Source: Hordeum vulgare subsp. vulgare (taxonomy: Eukaryota > Streptophyta > Magnoliopsida > Poales > Poaceae). From it: DNA of 64,000 bases. Below are positions 44,979-57,371 of the stretch, piece after piece. The position numbers and the translations under genes are program-made. Numbering within the stretch: position 1 is the stretch's first letter; the number at the start of each line of letters is the position of its first letter. The stretch spans positions 325,584,581 to 325,648,580 of the forward strand of contig NC_058518.1 in the NCBI RefSeq assembly GCF_904849725.1, in the 5' to 3' direction. The notes below the pieces were generated by a model. The model saw only the letters and a list, made by a program, of their open reading frames with translations. It was not told the origin of the DNA and did no database searches.

Positions 44979-47900
44979 TCAAACTTGGCCATCTGCAGGG
45001 CCTGTATCTTCTCGAAGAAGCTGCGAATCTGCAAGTTGTGCTTCAGGTATAGCACACAGCTGCGTCCCAATGGCCTGCATGGTGTTGATGGCAGTTGGAG
45101 GAGGAACCTCAAGTGTCGGGGCACGATCAACATCCTGAAGAGCAATATTGGGAATCATCCTGGGCTTAACTTTGGATTTAGTGATCTTGCCCTCTGCCAT
45201 GGATGGGATCTTGAAACCATCATACTTATTTGATCTCAGGCTGCAGCGAAGGTTGGAAGTATCTACTTGCAGTTTCATTTTGACTTTGTGCTTCAGAGGG
45301 ATCTTACTGACTTGTAGTGCCTGATCTATGTTGCATTATGTTTCCAATGGATCCGAAGGCTCAGTAGGTGGAACCAGTGCTTGCTCAGGGGAAAGTGCTT
45401 CTATGATAACAGAAGATGATGCACTGCTCATGGGGAGAGTAGGACAGGTGTTGCTAAAGACTATGCCATCATCATTCAGAGCAACTGCAACTTCCACCTG
45501 CATACATTCATGCCTGAAACCATAATCAGAATTCCAAGGGCCTCTAGAGGCCATTAGAGGTTTGATGGCTCTAAAAATGAAGTCATTTAGGTGTTGTCTT
45601 GGAGCTGGATCAGTTAGTAGCAGGGTGAGAACTGATTCTCCATGCTTAGATAAGCCAAATCGAATACCACTATTGTGAACTTCCAGCGAGATTCTCAGAA
45701 GACCCTCAGAGTGTTGCTGCTGATGTGTTTGAGAGTGTATCACCAGGGGATTCAGAGATCCAGCAGATAAGTTGGTGCTAGCAGAGCTGTTGGAGTTAGA
45801 TATAGCATCATTCCAAGCTTGGGAAGCACTATCTGAGATGTTATCTTCAGGAACCAGGCCATCTTGTACTTGTAGTCCCTGGGAAGCAAGCCAAGCTTGA
45901 AAGTTGTAGAGATAAGGAGGTAATTGTGGTGCCTGTGGTGGTGAGGCTGGCCACACTCCCCATCCATTGTGCTGATCCTGTTGTTGTGGAGCTTCATGAG
46001 CAGGAGGAGCCCCCTGAGGTTGAGCTGCATTTTGAGCTAGCCAGTTATGCACTTGATGTTTGTACAGTTGCTCAGCAGTGAGCTCAAGGCCAAACTGAGG
46101 GTGTGGGTTGCCATTAGGAGGAGGTGGTTCCTCCCCAGCAGGGGAACCTCAGGTAATAGACCATTCCAGTCATTGGTACGCAAGATAGTAACTTGCACAG
46201 TCCAGCAGTCCCTAGCACCACCAAGTTGCCAGACTACAAAGCTCTTTGGGATCAAGCGCATATTAAGGACTCTCACTTTGAGCAGAACAAATCTCCTATC
46301 ATGTCTCGGATTATACCAGGAAACCAAAGCACCAAACCCTCCTAGAGATTTCTGAATGTAGTACTCTGTTTGATAGTCATAGGGAAACCCAAAATACATA
46401 ATCCAAAGTTCAGGCCCAAAGGTGGTACTACGACGATTCAGAGCTTCATTGTGAGGTTAAAAAGTGATGAGGAGGTCCTCGTCCTCAAGCTCTAGGGGGG
46501 AAGCAATGGCGGTATCTCTCATGAATGCATCCGCAAAACCAAAAATCCCAATGCCCAATGGATGATCAGGAGATTCGGTGGTGAATAAGTGAGTTTCGTG
46601 CAGCAATCCTTCGATATGAGTGCGGATGGCTTCGCGGCGATGTAGTGGAACATAGTGATTGGCCTCCGCAATCGCCAAGAATTCGTGGTTGAGAGGTGGA
46701 AACGGCCCAACCACCATCCCACTCCGCACGATTCGATCATCCGGGCCAGGTTCCACGGCGAAACCAGGCGGTAAGAACGGCACTGGGTTCAGCGGGTAGT
46801 TTGCCATGGAAATGGAGGTGGTGGGCAGACGAGGCGGCGGCGATGAGATAGGAGACAGAGGAGGGTGAGGCGGCCGAAGTCTCGGATGGGACATGAGAGT
46901 GATGAGCTATGTGGGGGGAGGCGCAAAATTCGAAGCGAGTGGGGTAGAACCGGAAATTTTAGGTACCCAAATCCATTTGGAGGATTTTTCTCGTTTAAAA
47001 CAGGAATGTATCTTGTGCCCATATGCCCCACACCAGTCGCACCTGGTGTATCGACGATGATTGCCTGAATATTGAACCAAGCGGGAAACGACAACTTTGG
47101 GTTGATTGCAATCACTGGTGCTACTTGCTCGAATAGTAGTCGTGTCAGTCGACATATTGTGCTTAATAATAGCAGGATAGGCAATCATCTTGTGATTAGG
47201 AGCTGAGCAGTTAATGCAAATCAGACGCGAGCAGCAGTCCCATTTATTATGTCCCCATTGAAGGCATCTTGCGCATAAAAATGGCCAATTAATGGCTAAT
47301 TCTGATATTTCGTCAGCAGAATATTGGGCTTGCGCTAAATCTGCCTTGTTTCGAGCCTCTAAGACCGGTGGCCACTCCGAAGATTGTGGCGCATATTTGA
47401 TTGCAGATGTAAGGAAACATTGCGGTGGAGAAGGATACGGAACATTAATCCGAAACCAAAGATTGCCCAAAAGAAGGAAATTGTCCTGAGAGGCATATCC
47501 CGCGTCCTCCAAATCCGCTAGGGCGACGTAACTCTCCGTTAAACGCATATGCGGACGTGCTTCCGATGCTGAAGCTTGACTCCCATGGCGATTGCAGGAG
47601 TTGATAGGATCAAACTTAACCAAATTCGGGGGGTAGCACGAACCCGAGGGAGAATCATTGATAATCTTTTTACCAAGAAAACTTAAATTAGTCTTAATCG
47701 CCATAGTCCTCCTAGAAGAGATGTTAACTAGTTCCTCATTAGCATGCCAATGGGAATCATAATGTACAGTCTGCACAAAGCGTCCCTTGAAGAGGTGAAA
47801 ATGACAAACAAAATCTGGCCAAACTCTGTCTTTGAGCCCATAGATGAAGTGTCCCACTTTGTTGTTGGCAACACTAAACCGAAAAGTTCTTGCTGATATT

Positions 47901-48124
47901 TTTCGGACAGAGAAACCCGAACTTACTCCACCCAAGCAACATTGGAGAGCAATGCCCACTGAATCCTCAGTCAAAGGGAAAGAGGCCGAGGAGAATGAAA
48001 CCACCAAATAGAAAACTTTGCCTGACCGGGGAGAAGAAAAATGCACCGTGGTGCCAAACTTGATGCTTACCTGCTTGGCCAGGGCTAACCCTGGTGAGAA
48101 ATCCCAATGTAGGAGCCCTTCCAT
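44979..48124 (-). pseudogene. LINE ORF1: RNA-binding protein with zinc knuckles, broken
   Basis: The ATG at 48124 (MEGLLHWDFSPGLALAK) opens a long ORF1 like those of other Triticeae LINEs. Three zinc-knuckle-like motifs lie at about 47290-46990 (CARCLQWGHNKWDC, CINCSAPNHKMIAYP with the last cysteine lost, CDWCGAYGHKIHSC). A second RNA-binding-type domain starts around MANYPLNPVPFLPPG (46804) and continues past GPELWIMYFGFPYDYQT (46410). A proline/glutamine-rich tail and a basic end follow. Stops at 46907, 46457 and 45336 and one frame change between about 46140 and 46040 break it. ORF1 proteins bind the LINE RNA. Confidence 0.8.
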
Positions 48125-48234
48125 CGTGATTAACAGGAGAAATCTTCATGGTTGGAAGGATTGGGGAGGCTGTGGGGTGGGAGGAGGTGGGAGGAGGAGG
48201 AGGCGGGAGGGGAGAGCCATCTGTTGTCTCATTC

Positions 48235-48250
48235 GGGTAGCCATACCTTT
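48235..48250. repeat. LINE target-site duplication, right copy
   Basis: Matches 41230-41245; the Gypsy D gag frame continues directly after it. Confidence 0.88.
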
Positions 48251-48610
48251 GATTCTTATAATGCTATGACAAATCTGGTAGGTTCACCCCCTCTCAAGAT
48301 TAATGAAACAATCTTAACCTTGGAACATGTGATGCGAAGGCTTGATGTTATTGAAAATAAAGTTGCTACCGTAGAGCTCATTGAAAACTTGGACAAAAAT
48401 ATTCAAAATCATATTACTCAATTTGGATCTAAGATAGGAGTTACTTTAAAAAACATAAGGGAAAAGGAACCCATAGTTAACGAAAATTGGATCAAGATTC
48501 TACTAGAATTGGAAAGGTTGAGGCCATTATTACCAACTTGGGTTCCGCCTTTGCCTCTATTCAAACCACTCCTCCTCCTAAGACTGCCTAGTTTATTTAT
48601 GTTCCTAAAA

Positions 48611-49266
48611 TAAGGGTGAATCTTCTTGAAAAAGTGATGAAGATCTTAAGATGATAAGCGTTCACCCTAGCTTTATTAGGTAACTCATTACTACAAGTGA
48701 AATTCTGGATTTCCCACCTAGGAGTATGATTATTGATAAAACCAAAGGATCTCCTAGGGCTCACAAGTGTGCAATCGAGGAATTGCACACCGAAGATGAC
48801 AATATCTAGATCTATTGCATTATGCCTAGCTAGCGGCGTTAAACAATAGCACTTGTTGGGAGGCAACCCAATTTTATTTGTTTTGCTTTTGCTTTTATTT
48901 CTATTTTTGAGTGCTTCACGCAATATTACCTTTGTAATAATTGTGTTTTCTTGTTTTAATTAGTGTTTGAGCCAAGTAAGACCTTTGGGATGGTCTATGG
49001 TGTTTGCAAGTTGATTTTGCTGAGAAAGAGAATCTTTCGCTCTCAGTCCAGGAATATTATAAATTCCGTGGGACGTACTTTTGATCTGAAATTTTTACAC
49101 AAGATTGGTTTACAAATTTCCCAGATCGTCCTAAGTTTTCAGAATTTTTGGAGTTACAGAAGTATTCGAAGTAAACTGATTGCTACAGATTGTTCTGTTT
49201 TTGAGAAATTCTGTTTTCTTTGTGTTGTTTGTTTATTTTGATGAATCTATGGGTTCTATCGGGGGG
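48611..49266 (+). other. Internal noncoding region of Gypsy D between gag and Gypsy C
   Basis: No supported ORF. It ends at ...GGGTTCTATCG, and the same strand resumes after C with GGGGGTATGAACC. Confidence 0.6.
49262..49266. repeat. Target-site duplication GGGGG, left copy (Gypsy C)
   Basis: Matches 58922-58926. One extra G at 49261 means the boundary within the G run is not unique. Confidence 0.75.
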
Positions 49267-50838
49267 TGATGTCCCACAAGCGTATGGGATCGCAACAGTT
49301 TTCGAGGGTAGAGTATTCAACCGAAATTTATTGATTCGCTCACAAGGGGAAGCTAAAGGATATTCTCAAGTATTAGCAGCCGAGTTGTCAATTCAACCAC
49401 ACGTGAAAGATTAGTGTCTGCAAGCAAAGTATCAGTAGCAAGGTAGAACGATAGCAACAGTGCCAGAAAAAGCTTTGACAAACCCCGGCAACGGCGCTAG
49501 AAAAACCCTTGTTGACGGGATGTTAGCGTCAACAAAGTCTTGCAACAAGTAACAGTGGAGTAGCAAGGAACAGTAGTAGCAGCAGCAAAGTAACAAGTAA
49601 GAGAAGTAGCAGCAGAAGCAAAGTAACAGAAGTAGTGACACCAGCAAAGTGGCCCAATCCCTCTTGTAGCAAGGGACAAGCCTAGGCAAAGTAACGTAGC
49701 GAGAACCAGTAGTAAAAGACTCATAGACAGTGGATCAGTGATGGATGAGTGTGACGGATGTGATTCATCATGTAACAGCTATAACACAGAGAGATATATG
49801 GCTAGCTCCCGTTCATCAATCTAATGTAGGCATGTATTCCGTATGTAGTCATACGTGCTTAGGGAAAAGAACTTGCATGACATCTATTGTCCATCCCTCA
49901 CGTGGCAGCGGGGTCCTAATGGAAACTATGGGATATTAAGGTGCTCCTTTTAATAAACAACCGGACCAACACATTGACATGCGGTGAATACATGAACTCC
50001 TCATACTATGGTCATCTCCGGGAGTGGTTCCGGCTATTGTCACTCCGGGGTTAACGGGTCATAACACATAGTAGGTGACTAGAACTTGCAAGATAGGATC
50101 TAAACACACATATATTGGCGACAACATAATAGGTTCAGATCTGAAATCATGGCACTCGGGCCCTAGTGACAAGCATTAAGCATAGCCAAGTAGTAGCAAC
50201 ATCAATCTAGAACATAATGGATACTAGGGATCAATCCCCGTCAAGAACTAACTCGATTACATGATAGATCTCATCCAACTCATCACCGTCCAGCAAGCCT
50301 ACGATGAGATTACTCACGAACGATGAAGAGCATCATGGAATTTTCGATGGAGAAAGGTTGATGATGACGATGGCGACGATTTCCCATCTCCGGAGCCCGA
50401 AACGGACTCCAGATCTTCCCAGATGAAGAACAGGATGTGGCGGCGCCTCCTTATCGCAAAATGCGATGAAACCTTCTCTTTGATTTTTTTCCACGCGAAA
50501 CGGAAGATATAGAACTGAGATTGGGGGCGGTGGTGCCACGTGGGCCCCACAAGCCCTCATGGCGCGACCATAGGGGTTGGCCGCGGCCCAGGGGCTTGTG
50601 GCCCACTAGCACGCCCCCTCACGTGGATCTTTGCGCAGGTATTTTTCTTTTATTCGAGAAAAAATCTCCGTAAATTTTTAGGACATTCCGAGAACTTCCA
50701 TTTCTGCACAAAAACAACACCATGGCAATTCTGCTGAAAACAACGTCAGTCCGGGTTAGTTCCATTCAAATCATGCAAATTAGAGTCCAAAACAAGGGCA
50801 AAATAGTTCGGGAAAGAAGATACAATGGAGACGTATCA
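49267..50838 (-). repeat. 3' LTR of Gypsy C
   Basis: Minus strand start TGATACGTCTCC at 50838, end at 49267 (GGGACATCA). Outer hairpin arms CCACAAGCCC (50547-50556) and GGGCTTGTGG (50592-50601) pair over 10 bases; the inner stem is imperfect. Confidence 0.92.
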
Positions 50839-50852
50839 ACTCCCCCAAGCTT
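50839..50852 (-). other. Terminal polypurine tract of Gypsy C
   Basis: AAGCTTGGGGGAGT on the minus strand, directly before the 3' LTR start at 50838. Confidence 0.82.
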
Positions 50853-52704
50853 AAAGCCTTGCTTGTCCTCAAGTTACTCAGTTGACAAACTGAAGGAGAC
50901 AAAAGAAAAACTTTGACGAACTCTGTTTGATCTTGTTGTTGCAACTATGTCTAACTCACAACCAGAATTTCAGCAACATCACAAGCAAACCACATAAGCA
51001 AATGACATCTAGGTCTCACGGTAAACTCATATCAATGGCATAATCAACTAGCGAGCAAATAATAATAAGCCTCAAGTGTCAATACTTCAAACAAAACAAC
51101 ATGAAGCAGTACGAATAGATGGTATCTCGCTAGCTCTTTCTGAGACCGCAAAAAATAAATGCAGAGCACCTTAAAAGACCAAGGGCTGACTAAACATTGT
51201 AATTCATGGCAATGAAGATCCAGTCATAGTCATACTCAACACAGTTAAAAGAAAAGCATAAAAATGATAGAGTTGCTCTCTAATTGGTGCTTTTGTAAGA
51301 GGAGGATGACTCTACAGGAATATAAATAGACATGCCCTTCAAAGAGGGAAGCAGTGATTTGCAGAGGTGCCAGAGCTCAAGCTTTGAAAACAGAGATAAT
51401 AATTTTGGGTGGCATGCTTTCATTGTCAACGCAATTACTAAGAGTTCTCAATATCTTCCACGCTACACATGCTATAGGCGGTTCCCAAACAGAAAAGTAA
51501 AGTTTTGAATCCCCCACCACCAATCAATCACACTCCACGGCTAGCCGAATCCTCGCGTATCGTCCATACCAACATCAATCCTGGGGGAGTTTTGTTTGCA
51601 ATTATCTTTTCGATTTGAGCATGGAACTGGGAATTCCAATTACCGGCCCCTTTCTCGTGAATGATAGTGAATAAACACATATCGAGGATAACACGCCTAG
51701 CATGGAAGATACCAATACCCCCGTGTCACCACATGAGTGTTTCGGGCATGCAAAACAGATTATTTCTTGAAGGTTTAGAGAGTGGCACATGCAAATTTAC
51801 TTGGAACGGCAGGTAGATACCGCACATTGGTAGGTATGGTGGAGTCATATGGAACAACTTTAGATTTATGGAGGTGGATGCACAAACAGTATTCCCTCTT
51901 AGTACAAGTGAAGGCTAGCAAAAGACTGCGAAGCGACTAACTAGAGAGCAACAACGGTCATCAAAATGCATTGAGAGTAACTAACATTCAGTGCAAGCAT
52001 GAGTAGGACATAAATCACCATGAACATGAACATTATAGAGGTTATGTTGATTCTGTTTCAACTACATGCGTGAACATGCGCCAAGTCAATCCATTTGAAT
52101 CATTCAAAGGAGGATACCATCCTATCATACTACATCATAGTCATGTCAACATTCATGTGGGCATCCAAGACAAACCATTATAAGCTCCTAGCTAAGTAAG
52201 CATGGCATAAGCAACTATGATCTCTAAGTTTTCATTGTAAACATGTTTCTCTCACAACAAAGCTGAATCAGGCATGATGAGCTAGTCATATTTACAAAAA
52301 CAAAATAGATCGAGTTCATACCAACTTTTCCAGGCTCAGTCACTTCATCATATATCATCATTATTGCCTATCACTTGCATGACCGAACGATGTGAACAAT
52401 AATAAGCGTGCTCGTGCATTGGACTAAAGCTGGAATCTGCAGGCAAACACAAAGGAGAAGACAAAGTAATATGGCTCTTTGAAAGCTAAACAGGTATGCA
52501 TGCAAGAGCCACTAAACATTGTAACCAATATCTTCTACCTTGACCCATAGAAAATCTTTTTGGGTTTTCTCAAACTAGACGGACACACGAAAAGAAAACG
52601 ACAAAAAGAAAATAAAACTAGCATGGATGATAAAGTGGCAAAGTGTGAACACCGACTAACCTAGTGAAAGCATAAGCAAGAATGTAAAGTCGATGAGAAC
52701 ACGT
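50853..52704 (-). other. 3' noncoding region of Gypsy C
   Basis: No supported ORF; matches the 10624-12508 region of B in reverse orientation. Confidence 0.7.
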
Positions 52705-52718
52705 ACTCCCCCAAGCTT
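52705..52718 (-). other. Internal polypurine-tract copy in Gypsy C
   Basis: AAGCTTGGGGGAGT on the minus strand, at the same place as 10610-10623 in B. Confidence 0.7.
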
Positions 52719-52787
52719 AGGCTTTTGGCCTAACTTGGTCTACTCCCAAGGATGGTCCTAGCGAAACCCAAAATCATAATCGAGGTA

Positions 52788-53762
52788 CTACGGGAGCGCT
52801 GCAGCCACTGCCTGAATAGCTGCCTCACGGAGATGAGCAGCCGTCGCCTCCCTCTCATACTCCTCAGCCTCTCCTCTGGTTATGTAATATCGTTGTTTTA
52901 CCTGAAAGTCAAAGAGAGCAGGAGCAGGAAGGGTAATATGGAAAACACGCTGCCGGTTAAATATCAATCGGTATAGGAGGGATTCATCATCCCTCTCAAG
53001 GAACTGGTAGCGTGTCATAGCGACGCGGTCAAGGAAAGCTATATGGAGCGGGGGATCTCCTGCACGGATGGGTACTCCAAGAAAAATTGCTATGCGGGTG
53101 GCATAGATCCCACCAAAGAAATCCCCATAAATAGCATTCTTATTCAGCCTTCTTGCTATAATAGCTCCCATGTTGAAGCTTTTGTCACCCGTCACTGTGC
53201 TCTTAAGGATACTAAGGTCGGGAGCGTAGAGGTGACAATGCTCAATCTTGCCATTAATGCATCTGCATATGAAGAGGGCAAAGTAATGCAAGGCAGGAAA
53301 ATGAATACTCCCCATGGTAGCTTGCGTAATGTCTCTAGTTTCTCCAACCGTAATACCGTCGCAAAAATCTCTAACCGAAGATTTAGGAGGATCATTGAGG
53401 TTACCCCAAATAGGTATTTTGCAAATTCTACTGAAATCCTCTAAATCCATGGTATACGATTTATCATAGAGATCAAACAGTACCGATGGCTCACGGCGAG
53501 CCGAAAATTTGAATCTACAAACGAAAGAGGCAGTGAGAGCAACATAATGTTCACATTTATCGGAGATGAATTCTTTGAGCCCGACGTTGCGAACAAATGC
53601 ATCAAACTCATCTTTAAAGCCTGCCTCAATCATAAATTCACCCGAAGGCCATTCACAAGGTGGTACCTGCGCGTCCCTAGGTTGGTAAGGATCAGGCTCC
53701 CGAATTGCAAGACGGGGACCTCTCTTGCTTGAGGAACCACCATGATAGTTTCTCTTGTACAT
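52788..53762 (-). CDS. Athila-ORF1-like protein of Gypsy C
   Basis: An uninterrupted frame of 324 codons from the ATG at 53762 (MYKRNYHGG). It aligns with 9567-10588 of B: DEFMIEAGFKDEFDAFV-like block, FDLYDKSYTMDLEDFSRICK, IGSIHFPALHY-type block, GDFFGGIYATRIAIFLGV, RLIFNRQRVFHITLPAPALFDFQ, GEAEEYEREA. It ends early at a TAG compared with the expected end (YDFG..DHPWE, near 52740), so about 15 residues are lost. It resembles plant Athila ORF1 proteins; the function is unknown. Being open in a non-autonomous element suggests the protein was useful to the element until recently. Confidence 0.78.
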   Translation of the reverse strand: MYKRNYHGGSSSKRGPRLAIREPDPYQPRDAQVPPCEWPSGEFMIEAGFKDEFDAFVRNVGLKEFISDKCEHYVALTASFVCRFKFSARREPSVLFDLYDKSYTMDLEDFSRICKIPIWGNLNDPPKSSVRDFCDGITVGETRDITQATMGSIHFPALHYFALFICRCINGKIEHCHLYAPDLSILKSTVTGDKSFNMGAIIARRLNKNAIYGDFFGGIYATRIAIFLGVPIRAGDPPLHIAFLDRVAMTRYQFLERDDESLLYRLIFNRQRVFHITLPAPALFDFQVKQRYYITRGEAEEYEREATAAHLREAAIQAVAAALP

Positions 53763-53974
53763 CTTGCTTTTCTCAAATTTTCAGTGACCCAAAGGAAAGG
53801 TGAACAAGGTTCAACTAAACTTGTAGTAACTACTCCCACAAGTGCCTAGAGACCGTATTACGCATCAAAACTACTTGGGACCAGCTAGAATCCGCATACA
53901 AAGCTCAAGAACATGGTCACCAAGGCAGCAAAAATACGCGGAGTATAAGGCACTAGATCAAAAACTAATTGGAC

Positions 53975-54375
53975 CAATGGAGGAGTCACTTACCGAGGAG
54001 TAATTTCCCCAAAACAGTTCGGAGAATGGTGTTTGAGCAAAGAGATCGAAAATCCCAGCAAGAGGAGCAAGAACATGGGTTTGAGGTGCGAAACGATTTT
54101 TTCTGGAGGTAGGAGAAGTGGATGGGAGCAAGAATGAGTGGAGGGGGTGCCTCTGGGCCCCACAAGCCTGGGTGGCGTGGCCAGGGGGTGTTCGCCCCCC
54201 TAGGGCTTGTGGCCCACTGGTGTGGCCCCCATACGGACTCTTTGTCCGAGTATTTTTCAAATATTCTAGAAAAAATCATACTAGATTTTCACAGCGTTCG
54301 GAGAACTTTTATTTTCGGGGTATTTTTCCACCGGACGCTAAAACAGAAAACAGGGAAAACTAAACTAAATCTATC
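53975..54375 (-). promoter_or_regulatory. Internal LTR-like module of Gypsy C
   Basis: Minus-strand counterpart of 8960-9345 in B. Outer hairpin arms CCACAAGCC (54160-54168) and GGCTTGTGG (54204-54212) are perfect; the inner stem is weak. It lies between the protease and the Athila-like ORF. Confidence 0.6.
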
Positions 54376-54542
54376 ATTTTTCTTCTAAGCAACCTAAAGT
54401 GAAAGCTTGGAACAGAGGTTTGTGACTCCTTGATTCATCCATCTCATGGTCATCGAAAGAAATCTGTCAATGGGGTTGATCAAATCCCCTCGACAAAACT
54501 TTTTCGAATTGCAAAAGAAGACGGAGAATTTTCAAACAGTCA

Positions 54543-57293
54543 CTAAGTCACCTCAATGGGGATGTGAATCTCCCCAACGAGCAAGTCATACTTCATCTTG
54601 ACACAAGGAATAGGGCATTCAATGCTCCCAATAAGAATCGATGAAGTTTTTTCGATAGCATTGATGCAATGTACTCGATATAGTTTCTTCGGAAAGTGCA
54701 CCGTATGCTCATTACCGTTGACATGGAAAGTGACATTGCGTTTGTTGCAATCTATAACAGCCCCTGCAGTGTTTAAAAAGGGTCTTCTGAGGATGACAGC
54801 CATGACATCGTCCTCGAGTATATCCAAGATAACAAAGTCTGTTAAGATAGTGGTGTTAGCAACCACAATAGGCACATCCTCGCAAATGCCGATAGGGAAA
54901 GCAGTTGATTTGTCGGCCATTTGCAGAGAGATTTCAATGGGTGTCAACTTATCCAATTCAAGTCTACGATAAAGAGAGAGAGGCATAACACTAACACCGG
55001 CTCCAAGGTCGCATAAAGCAGTTCTATCGTAGTTACCTTTAATGGAGCAAGGTATAGTGGGCACACCGGGATCACCTAGTTTCTTAGGAGTTCCACCCTT
55101 GAAAGTGTAATTGGCAAGCATGGCGGAGATCTCAAGATCAGGTATCCTCCTCTTATTAGTCACAATATCTTTCATGTACTTAGCATACGGAGACATCTTG
55201 AGCATATCTGTCAAACTCAACTGCAGAAAGACGGGTCTGATCATCTCAACGAACCGCTCAAAATCCTCATCATCCTTTTTCTTGGATGGTTTGGGAGGAA
55301 AGGGCATAGGTTTCTGAACCCATGGCTCCCTTTCTTTACCATGCTTCCTAGTAGTGAAGTCATTCTTATCGTATCTCTGATTCTTAGGCTATGGGTTATC
55401 AAGATCAACACTAGGTTCAATCTCCACATCCTTTTCATGGCTAGGCTGAGCATCTTCATGAAGATCACTATTGATATTATCATTAGGCTCATGTTCATCG
55501 CCAGATTGTGTTTCAGCATCAGAGATAGAGGCATCGTTTGGATTCTCAGGTCTAGCAGCAACAGGGTTGCTAGTGTGCATGTTCCTATCATCTTTCTTCT
55601 TCTTTCTAGGATGACTAGGTGCATCGGTGCTAACTCCTTGAGAATCTTGTTCAATTCTCTTAGGATGACCCTGGGGATACTGAGGTTCCTGGGTCATTCT
55701 ACCACCTCTAGTAATGACTCTGACGGCATTGTCATTCAACTCATTGAGCAAGTCATTCTGAGCCTTAAGTACTTGTTCTACCTGAGTAGTAACCATAGAG
55801 GCATGCTTACTCAGAAGCTTAAGATCATTGACATTTCTGTCCACACAAGCACTTAAATGACTAAGCATACGAGCATTCTTTTCCAATTGTCTGCTAACAT
55901 AATCGTTGAAACTTTGTTGTTTGACAACGAAGTTATCAAATTCATCCATGCATAAGCTAGCAGGTTTATCAAAAGGAATATCACTCTCATCAAACCTACA
56001 CAGAGAATTTACTTCTACTACCTGTATCGGGTTATCGAGACCATGGATCTCTTCGATAGGTGGTAGATTTTTGACATCTTCAGATTTAATGACTTTCTCT
56101 CGCATAGATTTCTTGGCTTCTTGCGTATATTCGGGACTGAGGAATAGAATACCTCTTTTCTTCGGAGTTGGCTTAGGAGGTGGTTAGGGAATAGTCCAAG
56201 CATTCTCATTGCACAAGATGTTGTTCAATAGAATCTCAGCTTGTTCTACGGTTCGTTCCCTAAAAACACTACCGGCACAACTATCTAGGTGATCTTTGGA
56301 TGCATCGGTAAGTCCATTATAGAAGATATCAAGTACCTCATTCTTCTCAAGAGGGTGATCATGTAAAGCATTCAATAGCTGGATAAGCCTCCCCCAAGCT
56401 TGTGGGAGACTCTCTTCTTCAGCTTGAGCAAAGTTGTATATTTCCCGCAAGGCAGCTTGCTTCTTATGGGCAGGGAAATATTTTTCAGAGAAGTAGTAGA
56501 CCATATCCTGGGGGCTACCCACACATCCAGGAGCAAGAGAAGTGAACCAGGTCTTAGCATCATCCTTTAGCGAGAAAGGAAACAACTTGAGCATGTAGTA
56601 GTGGTGAATCTTTTCCTCACTAGTGAATAGGGTGGCTATATCGTGCAGTTTGGTAAGATGGACTACAACCGTTTCAGACTCGTAACCGTGAAAAGGATCA
56701 GATTCGACCAGAGTGATTAACTCAGGGTCGAGAGAGAATTCATAATCCTTATCGGTCATAAAGATAGGCGAATTGGCAAACTTCGGGTCGTATTTCATCC
56801 TAGCGTTCACAGATTTTCCTTTCCACTTGCGCAGAAGTTTCTCAACATCATAGCTATCCTTACACGCAAGAAAATCCTCAGCTATCTCTCCCTCTATAAC
56901 ATAGCACATATCAGGCATAGCAGACAATTCAGGCATAGTAGCAGGTTCTACTTCAATAGTATCAGCAGTTTCAGAAGTATCATCACATCTAGCAGCAACT
57001 CTAGCAATATGTGCATCAAGGGCACCAAGTGGCAAAGCAGTATCGTGCATAGCAGGCATAGTATCAAGCATAGCATCATCAGGCATAGTATCAAGCATAG
57101 CATCATAAGCATCATAGGCAGCAAAAATAGCATCATCAAGCACAGGTGACATATCGAGATTTCTAGCAGGAGGCGAAGTCGCAATCTTACTCAGAACTGA
57201 GGGTGAATCAAGTGCAGAGCTAGATGGCAATTCTTTACCTCTCCTCATAGTGGAAGGCAGGATTTTAGTTCTTGGATCTTTCGGATTCCTCAT
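54543..57293 (-). pseudogene. Gag-protease polyprotein of Gypsy C, two in-frame stops only
   Basis: The ATG at 57293 (MRNPKDPRTKI) corresponds to 5892 in B. One frame runs to the stop at 54543-54545, interrupted only by TAA at 56184-56186 and TAG at 55389-55391. Domains: acidic N-terminus, Gag (DPFHGYESETVVVHL, LFPFSLKDDAKTWFTSLAPG, EKYFPAHKKQAALREIYNF, QAWGRLIQLLNALHDHP), a linker with a coiled-coil-like part (55900-55740) and a retropepsin-like domain (RTALCDLGAGVSVMPLSLYRRL near 55020, DVMAVILRRPFLNTAG near 54800). The usual LGRPF is LRRPF here. The N-terminal minisatellite is shorter than in B. Confidence 0.85.
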
Positions 57294-57343
57294 AGTGATC
57301 AACAGATGTTAATCCCAAGTGACTCAGAGAATATAGTTGTGCT

Positions 57344-57361
57344 TCCCCGGCAACGGCGCCA
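57344..57361 (-). other. Primer binding site of Gypsy C, tRNA-Asp type
   Basis: On the minus strand TGGCGCCGTTGCCGGGGA, 10 bases after the 5' LTR. It matches the complement of the plant tRNA-Asp 3' end over this whole length, from memory. Confidence 0.8.
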
Positions 57362-57371
57362 GAAAAAGCCT

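Larger units (their letters stand above)
41243..48234 (-). mobile_element. L1-type LINE, nearly full length, minus strand
   Basis: A 7.0-kb non-LTR retrotransposon. On the minus strand it starts GAATGAGACAACAG at 48234 and ends in a short poly(A) seen as TTTTTTTT at 41243-41250. It is flanked by GGGTAGCCATACCTTT (41230-41245 and 48235-48250), a 16-base target duplication that overlaps the A tail by a few bases. ORF1 (48124-44979) and ORF2 (44945 to about 41252) carry only a handful of stops and one frame change, so the insertion is fairly young. Confidence 0.93.
41009..48610 (+). pseudogene. Gag-like ORF of Gypsy D, split by the LINE
   Basis: The ATG at 41009 (MSSLATIASIHENKV) leads to a Gag-like block (GENLKDAWYRICNAQNRS, then LLRNFYVGISPWNRYVLDT). 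The frame is interrupted after GGNFLGSHT by the LINE at 41243 and resumes at 48235-48610 with DSYNAMTNLVGSP and a predicted coiled coil (TLEHVMRRLDVIENKV). The 16-base target duplication lies within this codon stretch. No zinc knuckle is seen. The left part is 41009-41242 and the right part 48235-48610. Confidence 0.7.
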
